From JBBQXY01 sp051004815 (GTDB taxonomy: Bacteria > Chloroflexota > Ktedonobacteria > Ktedonobacterales > Ktedonobacteraceae): a DNA stretch of 60,523 nt. Position numbers and translations under genes: made by a program. The stretch spans positions 1 through 60,523 of the forward strand of contig JBPCJY010000164.1 of NCBI GenBank assembly GCA_051004815.1. The letters run 5' to 3'. This document shows positions 51,714 through 60,465 of this stretch, one piece after another. Each line of letters begins with the position of its first letter. Within the stretch, counting starts at the first letter, position 1. The notes below the pieces were generated by a model. That model was not told the origin of the DNA and made no database searches. It saw only the letters and a list, made by a program, of their open reading frames with translations.

Positions 51714-52410
51714 CAGTGGGCGTGGGTATCGGTGTGTTCGTCGGTGTGGGTGTTGGCGTACCCCCGGAGTCGAACTGTATGTCGAGTACGGCGTGCAGTT
51801 CGATGCCGTTGGGCGCAACTCCAGTCTGACCGTGCAGGAAGTCGAAGAATCCGACACCGGTGATGGTCACGGGTACATTGGCCGTCTGGAAGCTGCTTGT
51901 GGTAGTGTAGCGGGCATCGAATTCGGAGCGGGCATTCTGGATGCCGGATAGCAAGCGGCTGGAAGATGCGACGCAGGCCGGGGAGGCCATCTCGGCGATC
52001 ATGGTGTCGCCGGAGCCGTCGCTGAGAACCAGGTGGTAGTCGGAGTCTGGCTCCAACTTGTATTCGTTCAGTGTGGCATGCAGTTGGAAGACGGTGGTTT
52101 CGGTCGGCTGAATGCGGTTGTTGGTCGGCAGGATGGTTGGTGCAGGTAGCGAGATCAGCGATGCGATTGTGGTCTGTGTCGGAGACTGGAGATTGATCAG
52201 AGCAGCGTCGGCGTCGGTGCCAGTTTTCACCGACCACCGTTCCACTCCGCAGGACCCGTTGAGTGCCTCTTGATCTACTGCGTTGCTATCATCTTGGAGT
52301 TGTGTTGGTTGGGGCCGCACAATGGCAGCGGATGAAGAACTTCCACCCGCGAATGCCACCAGGAATAAGAGAAATAAGAGGACGAAAGCCCGAAGAATCC
52401 ATCTTTTCAT
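51697..52410 (-). CDS. Secreted protein with Pro/Thr-rich C-terminus
   Basis: 237 residues. Signal peptide MKRWILRAFVLLFLLFLVAFAGG. The mature domain has the order CGVERWSVKTGTDADA, then DSDYHLVLSDGSGDTMIAE and a late Cys (SPAC), a pattern seen in uncharacterised secreted proteins. A PTPTPTNTPIPTPT tail probably spans the cell wall. The last codons and the stop are supplied by the endonuclease III relic in another frame. AAAGGAG supports the start. Confidence 0.75.
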   Translation of the reverse strand: MKRWILRAFVLLFLLFLVAFAGGSSSSAAIVRPQPTQLQDDSNAVDQEALNGSCGVERWSVKTGTDADAALINLQSPTQTTIASLISLPAPTILPTNNRIQPTETTVFQLHATLNEYKLEPDSDYHLVLSDGSGDTMIAEMASPACVASSSRLLSGIQNARSEFDARYTTTSSFQTANVPVTITGVGFFDFLHGQTGVAPNGIELHAVLDIQFDSGGTPTPTPTNTPIPTPTALPKK

Positions 52411-52649
52411 GCTAAACTCCTTTGACCGGGTAGGCACAGCCGTTTTCAACGGAAAGAGAGATCACCTGTGAAGAAAGAAGAGATGTAAAGGTGCATGTTT
52501 TCTTATGGTTGTGAGCATGTAAACACGGAAGGTAGTAGTTGCTTTTAGTCACCATATTCATGTTAACTGTCATTTGGCCAGATTTGGCGCATATAGCTTA
52601 CTTGTTGCAACTACATTTCGTTGGTACCCCGGTTTGGCAACCGTAATTT

Positions 52650-53387
52650 CTATTGCGGTTTCACCACCGTCTTATAGTAATCACACAAATCCGTAATTAT
52701 ACACTTCTCGCACCGCGGACGTTCATACACACAAATGCGTTGCCCGTGTCGCAACAATGCTTTGTGGAAGTTATAAATTGAGCGGGCATCTTGCGGTAAC
52801 AAGGCTTGCAACAAGGCATGGGCGTTATCAGCGGTCACTTTTTTACCAATGAGGCCCAGGCGGATACTTACTCTGTGGACATGTACATCAACAGGCAACA
52901 GAGGTTTTTGACAACTGAACAGGAGCACGCAAGCCGTGGTCTTTGGCCCAACACCCTCGAATCGATTCAGCCAGGCGGCACTTTCTTCGACCGGTATATC
53001 GCGCAAAAAATCGAGATTGAGGTTGCCGCGCTCCTCGGTAATCTGGCGCATAATGGCTTGCAGTCGTGGTGCTTTGACTTCGGGAAAGTTCACATTGGCA
53101 ATCGTATCCTGTACTTCCTGGGTCGGGGCATCGCGTACGGCTTCCCACGAGCCAAAGTGTTTTAAGAGATTATCCCAGGCGGCGGCGGTCTGCTCATCGC
53201 GTGTGCGGTGCGAGAGAATGATATCGACGAGCATACTCATTGGGTCTTTGCTTGAGAAAGGAACCTCACCATATTGCTCTGTCAAGCGTCGTGTGACTTC
53301 CAACGCTTTGGCGGAAAGGGCCACAACGTCCGGCGAGGGATAGCCGTAATCGGCGGGATTGCGTTCACGTCGCACTGTCTGCTTCAT
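52650..53387 (-). CDS. nth: Endonuclease III-like DNA glycosylase/AP lyase
   Basis: 245 residues. Removes oxidised pyrimidines and cleaves AP sites. The helix-hairpin-helix reads FEGVGPKTTACVLLF with the catalytic Lys, the catalytic Asp is in LPVDVHVHRV, and the 4Fe-4S loop is C-x6-C-x2-C-x5-C (CVYERPRCEKCIITDLC). Complete. The ribosome site is weak. First of a series of DNA-maintenance genes. Confidence 0.92.
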   Translation of the reverse strand: MKQTVRRERNPADYGYPSPDVVALSAKALEVTRRLTEQYGEVPFSSKDPMSMLVDIILSHRTRDEQTAAAWDNLLKHFGSWEAVRDAPTQEVQDTIANVNFPEVKAPRLQAIMRQITEERGNLNLDFLRDIPVEESAAWLNRFEGVGPKTTACVLLFSCQKPLLPVDVHVHRVSIRLGLIGKKVTADNAHALLQALLPQDARSIYNFHKALLRHGQRICVYERPRCEKCIITDLCDYYKTVVKPQ

Positions 53388-53562
53388 TCGTCTACCATAT
53401 CTTTCTATTCAGCTGTCTTCAATCAACGTTGCTTGCTGTATTATTCCCTTGTAACTGTCAATAAGCGGTAAAATGCTGTGTATCTAGTGTGTACACGGAA
53501 ATACACAGGCGAATAGTTCCATTTCAAGGCTTCTTGTCGCAGTAGGCAGTGAGAAGTAACGA

Positions 53563-54462
53563 TTAAGCCGCGACCCGCAAGTAATGTGCCCAATACCCTT
53601 GATATGGACCGTACTGCTCTGCAATACGGCGTACATCCTCGGCACTTACGGCTTGCCCTGCATTGTATAGTCGAGACACCACCTCAAACATCCTCTTCTC
53701 GGTCACAGGTGTGCGATCCATGCGTCCCAGCCCGCGCAGCAACACAAAGTTGGCTGACCATTCACCGATCCCCTTGATGCTTTGCAACCAGGCCTCTACC
53801 TCCTCATAAGGAGCCGTGCGCAAGAATTGTTCATCCACACCATCAAATGCCGCGGCAACGGAGCGCACATATTCCGTTCTGCGTGCGTGACGAATCACGC
53901 TCATCAACTTGTCCTCGTCAGCCGCAACAAGTTGTGCTGGTTCGGGAAAGGCCCGGTAAACTATGCCATTCACTGTGATGCTACTGCCAAAAGTTTCTGT
54001 CAGCAGATGTTTCACTTTAATAGCGTTCGCCATAGGATTGCGCTGTGAGATCACGGCCCAACAGGTATTCTCAAAAGGTGTCGTAAATTTGACCTGGTGA
54101 TAACCATACAACTGCTCTACTATCGGTGCGAAAATGGCATCTTCACGACCAATAGCATAAAATGGGCGCAAATCATCCTCCAACCCTAAAAAGAAGGTTA
54201 TACGGTCTATCGTCGCAAGCTGTATATCCTCGGTCATAGGCTCTTCCGAAAGCAAGGTATAGGCAAGCTGCGGTTCATCAATTGTACCTGTCGAGGTAAG
54301 TTGGAAGGCGATAGGTTGCCCTTGTATACTCAAGGCTTTGGTCAGCGTCAAAGGTGCTAATCCTTGTTCGTTCTGCATCGGCGGGAAGAAGCCCAGAAAT
54401 TTGAGCGATTTGCTAAAGTCAAAGGGAGCTGTAGGAGAGAGATATCCTGTTGCTGTGTGCAT
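53563..54462 (-). CDS. AlkA-like DNA-3-methyladenine glycosylase, catalytic Asp replaced by Glu
   Basis: 299 residues. N-terminal AlkA_N-like domain (to about 110) and HhH-GPD domain with SIKGIGEWSANFVLLRGLG. The catalytic Asp of DxFPxxD is Glu here (MDRTPVTEKRM). It would remove alkylated bases if active. AAAGGAG before the ATG. It is 175 bp from nth, same direction. Confidence 0.83.
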   Translation of the reverse strand: MHTATGYLSPTAPFDFSKSLKFLGFFPPMQNEQGLAPLTLTKALSIQGQPIAFQLTSTGTIDEPQLAYTLLSEEPMTEDIQLATIDRITFFLGLEDDLRPFYAIGREDAIFAPIVEQLYGYHQVKFTTPFENTCWAVISQRNPMANAIKVKHLLTETFGSSITVNGIVYRAFPEPAQLVAADEDKLMSVIRHARRTEYVRSVAAAFDGVDEQFLRTAPYEEVEAWLQSIKGIGEWSANFVLLRGLGRMDRTPVTEKRMFEVVSRLYNAGQAVSAEDVRRIAEQYGPYQGYWAHYLRVAA

Positions 54463-54559
54463 GAGTATACTCCTTTTATTGTGCGTCGAAAGCTTTTCTC
54501 TTTATTAATTAGAGCATACCATAGTGCTGTGACAGCAGTATGTCAGTAGCAAAGGTGAA

Positions 54560-55972
54560 TCACTCAACAAATCCACGTCTTAGCGCAATCGTTTGTGTTA
54601 CCCCTTGCTGCAAGATGAGTGCCTGCACATTTCCTTGTCCGTTCTTCACAAAAGTGATGGTGTCATCCACATTTGCAAGCAAATAGATCGTGTCACTGTG
54701 CCTTACCAGTTTCAAGGGTGGTTGGCTTGGTAGCTGGAAAAAGAGGTGATCGCCATCTCTGCCGATTGTGATAGACAGATCTGATCGGAGTTCATATTCC
54801 CCTACACAGGTATCGGAGGCAGCAACAATATCCGCAGTCAGGCTCTCGTGGTTCTCTTGAGGAGGAAGCTCCGGCCATGCATACACCTGAGCAATGGTGT
54901 GCAACAACTCCTGTTGCAGCGACCAACCATTGTCAGAGTTGGTCATGAGAATACACCCCTGCCCTCCTTGCATCAAGGAGACCCAGCAACTCGTAAAACC
55001 TGTATTGTCACCGGAATGCCCGAAGCGAGCACCGGGGCCAGCACCTTCCACAAAGACCCCCAACCCAATATCCCCATTATCATCGCCATGGTTTTGTGGC
55101 GTGAGCAGTTCCTTCATCATCTGTGCCGAAAGAAGCTGATGGGGTTTCTCTTCCCTTGCACATTGCAGTTCCAGGGCAAAATGTGCAAGGTCGGAAGGTG
55201 TTGTCCACAGTCCTGCTGCCGCCAATTCTGGGTAGACATGCCAGTCGCCGACAACGGGTTTGCCACTCGCACGATGTCCTACAGCCGCCATTTTTGATCG
55301 ATGAGCAGGCAGCGGTTGTTCATACGTGCTGTGATCCATCCCAAATGGGCCCAGCACCAATTCGCGCATGAGTTCGGGGAAGGGCTGGTTCATCACATCC
55401 ATGAGTAACTGCTGGAGGATGCAGTATCCCCCTCCAGAGTAACGGAAGCGCACTCCAGGAATGGTGGTGACGCGAATTTCAGGCGTATTGGTGGGTTGCT
55501 CCCCATTTAAGATCTCAAGCAACGTTGGGATATCCTGGTCGCGGTGATAACCTGCGAACCACGGAACGCTTATCCCTGCTGTATGGCTCAGCACTTGTTG
55601 GATGGTAATCTTTGGTCGCCACGACCCATTGGCGGGAACTTTCCAGGACTTCAGGAACAGATTGATATCAGCATCCAGGTCGAGGCGACCTTCTTCGACT
55701 AAACGGAGGACAGCAATGGCTGTTACCGCTTTACTGATGGAGCAAGCCTGAAATACCGTTTCGGTATCAATACGCTCTGGCTCATCTCTTTTCCGAACTC
55801 CATAGCCACAGGCCCACTCCAGGTGGTAATCGTTGATAACTGCAATGCTCACGCCGGGAATGCTATAATCCACCATGCGCTTGTGGAGCGAACGGGGACG
55901 ACCATTCTTCGTCAACATTACAGCCGTTTCAATGCGTTCTTTCTTCTCTTGAGCGGTTGGGGAAGAGGTCAT
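54560..55972 (-). CDS. Beta-lactamase-family serine hydrolase (class C/esterase type)
   Basis: 470 residues. SxxK motif in QACSISKAVTA, the second motif in FRYSGGGY and a C-terminal-side HSG in RFGHSGDN; a beta-barrel-like domain (from about 375) follows. No signal peptide is evident, suggesting a cytosolic esterase or peptidase and not a resistance enzyme. The start at 55972 has AAAGGAG. Confidence 0.87.
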   Translation of the reverse strand: MTSSPTAQEKKERIETAVMLTKNGRPRSLHKRMVDYSIPGVSIAVINDYHLEWACGYGVRKRDEPERIDTETVFQACSISKAVTAIAVLRLVEEGRLDLDADINLFLKSWKVPANGSWRPKITIQQVLSHTAGISVPWFAGYHRDQDIPTLLEILNGEQPTNTPEIRVTTIPGVRFRYSGGGYCILQQLLMDVMNQPFPELMRELVLGPFGMDHSTYEQPLPAHRSKMAAVGHRASGKPVVGDWHVYPELAAAGLWTTPSDLAHFALELQCAREEKPHQLLSAQMMKELLTPQNHGDDNGDIGLGVFVEGAGPGARFGHSGDNTGFTSCWVSLMQGGQGCILMTNSDNGWSLQQELLHTIAQVYAWPELPPQENHESLTADIVAASDTCVGEYELRSDLSITIGRDGDHLFFQLPSQPPLKLVRHSDTIYLLANVDDTITFVKNGQGNVQALILQQGVTQTIALRRGFVE

Positions 55973-55994
55973 TTTGCACTCCTTTCTAAGATAC

Positions 55995-56756
55995 TTAGTG
56001 CTGTAAAATTTTCTCGGTTGTCTTGAAATGTAGCTTCGCAATTTCAGCCAAAGCTTCTTTGCCATTGCTGGCGACAAATTCGCGTCCAATGAGCACAATC
56101 GAGGGATCACTGGCTCCCTTTGGTATGGTTATGCCAAATTTCATGGCTAGCTGCTCGGTTCGTTGCACAAATTCTGCGCGGGCTACAATAGATGCTGCGG
56201 CAACTGCTACATCTGCTTCGGCGTGTGGCCTTTGCTCAAGTTTGATCTGACGCCCTTTCTGCATCAATGCTTTTTGTAAAACCGCCTTATTGCCAAATTG
56301 ATCAGAGATAGCAAGATCGCATGTGACCTTTTCTAGCAAGTTTTCCAAAGCGCGAGCATGGCCCCACGCCAACAAGCTATTCAAATTCTGGATTTTCTCA
56401 TACGCTTCATTGTAGCGTTTCGGGCCAACTGTGACTATGGCATAAGGGCATAGCTTTTTAATTTCTTCCACTATGACAAGAATGCGCACATCGGATAGTA
56501 GTTTGCTATCTCGCACTCCCAGTGAGATTAGCCGAGTTTCAGTCTGTGCATCAACGAATACGGCTCCTATGACCAGGGGACCGAAATAATCTCCCTTGCC
56601 GGATTCGTCTATCCCAATTCTTGCTATGCCAGTGGCCTCCAAAGGATGCGGAGATGGTTGGATGTGCGTCGCTGTGAAAGCTAGCTGTGTCTGCTCATTT
56701 TTAGGTGAAAGGCTTGGTGCGGCCTCTTGTCTCCATAATTGCAATGCTGTCTGCAA
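55995..56756 (-). CDS. rnhC: Ribonuclease HIII catalytic part, N-terminal domain missing
   Basis: 253 residues. Removes RNA from RNA-DNA hybrids. The active-site start GIDESGKGDYFGPLVIGAV is the RNase HIII form, with DQFG and AEADVAVAAASIVARAEF later. RNase HIII normally has an 80-residue TBP-like substrate domain in front; here only its end (LQTALQLWRQE) is in frame, preceded by a stop. The TTG start has a GAAGGA site. Activity may persist with weaker substrate binding. Confidence 0.85.
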   Translation of the reverse strand: MQTALQLWRQEAAPSLSPKNEQTQLAFTATHIQPSPHPLEATGIARIGIDESGKGDYFGPLVIGAVFVDAQTETRLISLGVRDSKLLSDVRILVIVEEIKKLCPYAIVTVGPKRYNEAYEKIQNLNSLLAWGHARALENLLEKVTCDLAISDQFGNKAVLQKALMQKGRQIKLEQRPHAEADVAVAAASIVARAEFVQRTEQLAMKFGITIPKGASDPSIVLIGREFVASNGKEALAEIAKLHFKTTEKILQH

Positions 56757-56764
56757 AATACCTG

Positions 56765-56875
56765 GTTTTCCTTCTCTTTTTCCTCAACAATCGTCCATCC
56801 TTGGGCGGTAACAAAGCTTTTGAATGCCCGTATGCGTTCGTGAAAAGCTTCGTAATTTTCTCGGCCATAATCTTT
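56765..56875 (-). pseudogene. Out-of-frame remnant of the RNase HIII N-terminal domain
   Basis: In another frame this stretch reads YEAFHERIRAFKSFVTAQGW then TIVEEKEKE, like the first helix and strand of the TBP-like domain. It lacks a start and stops matching where the rnhC frame begins, as expected after an internal deletion with frameshift. Confidence 0.4.
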
Positions 56876-56992
56876 TCACATACCCCTCTGATAGTTTTGC
56901 TGTTGCATAATGATAGTATCACAGCATTCATTGACTGAAAATAGCCAAATGTCCAATTTCTCTTGCAAACCTCTGTTCTACATGCTATTCTC

Positions 56993-57004
56993 GTACATAT
57001 GTAC
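56993..57004. promoter_or_regulatory. Palindrome GTACATATGTAC upstream of the DnaQ-UvrC gene
   Basis: A perfect 12-bp palindrome 40 bp before the start codon, in a 170-bp gap. It shares the TGTACA core with the inverted repeat at 26.6 kb. Could be a damage-regulator site, but it does not match a LexA box I know. Confidence 0.35.
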
Positions 57005-57044
57005 AATTTCCGTTGGATATAGGGGTCAGGGAGAGGACAACTAT

Positions 57045-59120
57045 ATGGTACAGGAAGCTATCGAGGGGACAGGCACTCCCCAACGCGGGACGTTGCTGCG
57101 ACGCGCACACGAACTATTAGAAAGCTTCGGATGCCCGACTGCCGAAGACCTGCTGATCCAGCATCTTTTTGGGGCAGGCGAGGGGGCCGCGAGCAAATCT
57201 GCCGTCTGGACGATGCTGCTGCGCCAGACGCTCAAAAGTTCGTCCCTCTTTGCGCAGGTTGAAGATAATGCATGGATACTCACGGCGTGGCAGAGTACGC
57301 AACTTTCCCTCGATGAAGTCGAATATGTCGTGATTGATACAGAAACGACGGGGCTACGACCCGGACATGACCGTGTGATCGAGATTGCCGGTATTCGGTT
57401 GCGTGGTGGCGAAGTCATTGACTCGTTTCAAACGTTGTTGAATCCGAAGCGTCGCTTGCCACCATTCATCGTACAATTCACCGGTATCAATCAGGAGATG
57501 GTGAACAAGGCTCCTACCGCCGAGCACATTTTCCCCGATTTTCTCCAATTTAGCGCGGATGCCACCCTTGTCGGGCATAATGTTGGTTTTGATATTGGCT
57601 TCCTCTCCTATGAAGCACAATTGTTGGGCTACGCCTTTCCCATCGATGGCCTCGATACAATTCCCTTCGCACGGCGTTTCTTGCCGAGCTTGCGTCGTTT
57701 CAAGCTCGATGTTGTCGCGGAACATCTCAAGATTCCCACCGCCAACCGTCACCGTGCTATGGGCGACGCCAAAGTCACCGCCGCCGTCTTTCTGAAATTA
57801 TTGGGTTATGCACAACAGCAGGGTATTCTCACGCTGGGTCATTTACGCCGCCGTTTACAGTTGCCGGTGGCATGGAGCGGCGATATCACCGATGCCTCCC
57901 TGACAAAGCAGGTTGAATATTACCGCGCCGATGGCAAACTCTCTGCTAAATCCGCCGCTCCTCGTCCCAATGGCGGTCTCTTGCTCAATCAGGCCTGGAA
58001 AAGAGACTTTCCCAGTAAGCCAGGGGTATATCTTATGAAGGATGAGCATGGGCAGGTGATCTACGTGGGGAAGGCGAAATGTCTCAAAGATCGTCTTGCC
58101 TCCTATTACAGTCAGCCTCTGGGCTATACGCGCAAGATGGATGGCCTGCTACAGAGCGTTCGTGAGATCGAAACACGCGTGCTTGGTTCTGAGCTTGAAG
58201 CATTGCTGGTGGAGTCCCAACTGATTAAGCAGTTGCAGCCAGCCTACAACGTGCAGTTGCGCAACTACGAACTCTATCCCTTTATCAAAATTGACATCCA
58301 CCATCCCTTTCCACGCGTGTATGCGACCCGCGAAGTTGCCGCCGATGGGGCGCGGTATTTTGGCCCATTCCGCAATCGGCGCATTGTCGATGTTACCATT
58401 GAACTGATCCAGAAAGTTTTCCCGGTACGCACCTGCATTCGTTCGTTACCGCCGCTCGCCAAACCCTCTGACCCATGCCTCCGTTTACACCTGGATCGTT
58501 GTTCCGGCCCATGCCAGGGCAATGCTGATGCAGAGGCGTATAGCAAAATTATTGAGCAAGTGTGTGCCTTTTTGGGCGGCGAACGTGAAGACCTGATGGA
58601 TAAGCTGCGACGGCAAATGCTCGAAGCTTCACAACAATTGAACTTTGAACGTGCCGCCTGGTTGCGCGATACCATTCGCAGTGCCGACGAGGTTTTGATA
58701 GGTCAACGCTTAATCACGGGAGCTATCGAAGCCAATAACCTCTTTATCGTCTATCCCTCGGCGAAAGAAGCGCACAACGAACTGTTCCTGGTGCGCCACG
58801 GTCGCCTGGTGCAACAAAACTGTGTACCTCATGAGCCAGAGGTGATGAAAGCGGCAGTGCATGAACTGCTCAGCAAAGCGATCTCACTTGGTGATGCACC
58901 GAGCATCGTGGGGAAGGCCGAAGTAGACCAAATCAACATTATCAGTCGTTGGATTCATCGACACAGCGATGACCGCGCCTTCTTCCCACTCCAATCCGCG
59001 CTAACAGATATAGATGAGCAGCAACGGCTGGCACAACGCATCTGGGTTGAGGTCGATGCTGTGCGCATACTGCCTATGCTGTCCGTGGAATCGAGTGCTG
59101 ACGACGACGAAAATATGTGA
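57045..59120 (+). CDS. DnaQ-like exonuclease fused to UvrC N-terminal nuclease
   Basis: 691 residues. A winged-helix-like N-terminus (1-75) is followed by a DEDDh 3'-5' exonuclease domain (VIDTETTGL, GHNVGFDIGFL, HRAMGDAK; about 85-250), a GIY-YIG nuclease (KPGVYLMKDEHGQVIYVGKA; about 320-400), the Cys cluster CLRLHLDRCSGPC and a UVR motif (LNFERAAWLRDTIRS). The UvrC C-terminal endonuclease part is missing, as in known DnaQ-UvrC fusions of Actinobacteria. Likely a repair nuclease. A GGAGAGGA site supports the ATG at 57045. Confidence 0.9.
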   Translation: MVQEAIEGTGTPQRGTLLRRAHELLESFGCPTAEDLLIQHLFGAGEGAASKSAVWTMLLRQTLKSSSLFAQVEDNAWILTAWQSTQLSLDEVEYVVIDTETTGLRPGHDRVIEIAGIRLRGGEVIDSFQTLLNPKRRLPPFIVQFTGINQEMVNKAPTAEHIFPDFLQFSADATLVGHNVGFDIGFLSYEAQLLGYAFPIDGLDTIPFARRFLPSLRRFKLDVVAEHLKIPTANRHRAMGDAKVTAAVFLKLLGYAQQQGILTLGHLRRRLQLPVAWSGDITDASLTKQVEYYRADGKLSAKSAAPRPNGGLLLNQAWKRDFPSKPGVYLMKDEHGQVIYVGKAKCLKDRLASYYSQPLGYTRKMDGLLQSVREIETRVLGSELEALLVESQLIKQLQPAYNVQLRNYELYPFIKIDIHHPFPRVYATREVAADGARYFGPFRNRRIVDVTIELIQKVFPVRTCIRSLPPLAKPSDPCLRLHLDRCSGPCQGNADAEAYSKIIEQVCAFLGGEREDLMDKLRRQMLEASQQLNFERAAWLRDTIRSADEVLIGQRLITGAIEANNLFIVYPSAKEAHNELFLVRHGRLVQQNCVPHEPEVMKAAVHELLSKAISLGDAPSIVGKAEVDQINIISRWIHRHSDDRAFFPLQSALTDIDEQQRLAQRIWVEVDAVRILPMLSVESSADDDENM

Positions 59121-59188
59121 TACACTTGACAGCCATAGGGTGGCCTTATTTTCGGACACACTGCTCGGACGTATTTCAAGGAGATCTC

Positions 59189-59788
59189 ATGTTACTTTCT
59201 GACAAGCGGATTTTGGAAGAGTTGGCTCACGGCAATCTTGTCATCGAGCCATTTGATCAACGGCACCTGGGCACCAATTCCTACGATTGCCGTCTTGGCG
59301 AATGGTATTTTCAAGGCGATGCCAACATCGAAGTGATGCATTTGGATAACCCCGACGAGATTCGGCTGTACTGGGGAACGGCCCGCAAGGCTAAAGATGG
59401 AAAAATTGCTATCCGTCCCGGCACCACTATCCTGGCCCATACCCAGGAAATCATCGGCGGCCATAACGGATACCTGGCGAAAATGTATTCGCGCAGTACC
59501 GTGGCACGGTCGGGCTTGTCAGTGTGCCGTTGCGCTGGCGTTGGTGACGTGGGCTATATTAGCCGTTGGACAATGGAAATTAGCAATCATACACAGACCG
59601 CTATCTGGATTCCGGTTGGGTTCCGCATTTGTCAGTTGACCTTTGAATATGTTGGAGAGACGCTGAAAGAGTATCGCGGGAAATATGGCAAGGATCATCG
59701 GCAGTGGACGCCAGAAGATATGTTGCCCAAGCCCTATTTTGACTGGGACTACGATGTCTACCGCACAGATAGGGGCGCAAAAGTATGA
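59189..59788 (+). CDS. dcd: dCTP deaminase family protein
   Basis: 199 residues. Converts dCTP to dUTP for dTTP synthesis. Family motifs: NSYDCRLGEWY, SRSTVARSGL (nucleotide binding) and the catalytic Glu in RWTMEISNHT. The AAGGAG site decides for the ATG at 59189. Its stop overlaps the start of tmk by 4 bp, so both act in sequence on the dTMP/dTTP pathway. Confidence 0.9.
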   Translation: MLLSDKRILEELAHGNLVIEPFDQRHLGTNSYDCRLGEWYFQGDANIEVMHLDNPDEIRLYWGTARKAKDGKIAIRPGTTILAHTQEIIGGHNGYLAKMYSRSTVARSGLSVCRCAGVGDVGYISRWTMEISNHTQTAIWIPVGFRICQLTFEYVGETLKEYRGKYGKDHRQWTPEDMLPKPYFDWDYDVYRTDRGAKV

Positions 59789-60426
59789 GTCCTGGGAAGC
59801 TAATTTCGTTTGAGGGACTGGATGGAGCCGGTAAAACCACACAAATGGAGTTATTAGAACGCTGGCTCGAGGAGCAGCGTGTTCCCTATCTCCGTACTCG
59901 CGAACCAGGTGGTACCGCACTGGGCGTCGAGATACGCCAACTCGTACTCAATCGCCCTGACCTTGCCATCACACCACTGGCCGAGGCTTTCCTGTTTCAG
60001 GCCGACCGCGCACAGCATTTCACGCAGGTCGTGCTGCCCGCCCTGGAAGAAGGACTGCTGGTAGTTACTGATCGCTGCCTGGATGCCAGCATCGCCTACC
60101 AGGGCCATGCTCGCAACGTAGGGATAGAAATGGTCACGCGGCTTTCATTGATAGCGACACAGGGCCATCTTCCCAACCTGACAATCTTGCTTGATCTCAA
60201 CCCGGCCCAGGTCCATACACGTACCGATGCCGCTAACGATACCAGCGGCCTGCGCGGAGAGCAAACGCGGTTTGACGTGGAAGAGGAGCAATTTCATCGC
60301 AAAGTACGTGAAGCATTCCTCGTGCTCGCCCGTATCAGTCCGGCCCGTATCAAAGTGCTCGATGCCTCTCGCCCTCCCGAAGAGATCCACCAGGAAATCA
60401 TCGCATTGGTGCAACCGTTATTATAA
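59785..60426 (+). CDS. tmk: Thymidylate kinase
   Basis: 213 residues. Phosphorylates dTMP to dTDP. P-loop FEGLDGAGKTTQ, REPGGT, TDRCLDASIAYQG and a lid region LRGEQTRFDVEEEQFH. Complete. Translationally coupled to dcd (ATGA overlap). Confidence 0.96.
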   Translation: MSPGKLISFEGLDGAGKTTQMELLERWLEEQRVPYLRTREPGGTALGVEIRQLVLNRPDLAITPLAEAFLFQADRAQHFTQVVLPALEEGLLVVTDRCLDASIAYQGHARNVGIEMVTRLSLIATQGHLPNLTILLDLNPAQVHTRTDAANDTSGLRGEQTRFDVEEEQFHRKVREAFLVLARISPARIKVLDASRPPEEIHQEIIALVQPLL

Positions 60427-60450
60427 TGATTTGTATAGAGCATGAAATGT

Positions 60451-60465
60451 GCCGCCAACGGCGGC
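60451..60465 (+). terminator. Short GC hairpin after tmk
   Basis: GCCGCC-AAC-GGCGGC followed by TCCTCTATTTATAAG. Strong short stem but a poor T-run, so it may be a weak terminator. Nothing else is seen up to the window end. Confidence 0.4.

Noticed and set aside
51714..52237. Minus-strand open frame rich in Arg, His and Asp over the secreted-protein gene
   Set aside because: Alternate-frame shadow of the secreted protein; only the last 30 codons carry meaning, as an endonuclease III relic.
48985..57025. Exact 13-mer TTGGATATAGGGG at 48985-48997 and 57013-57025 as a shared promoter element
   Set aside because: The distances to the following genes differ widely (99 and 20 bp) and two copies are not enough to support a site.
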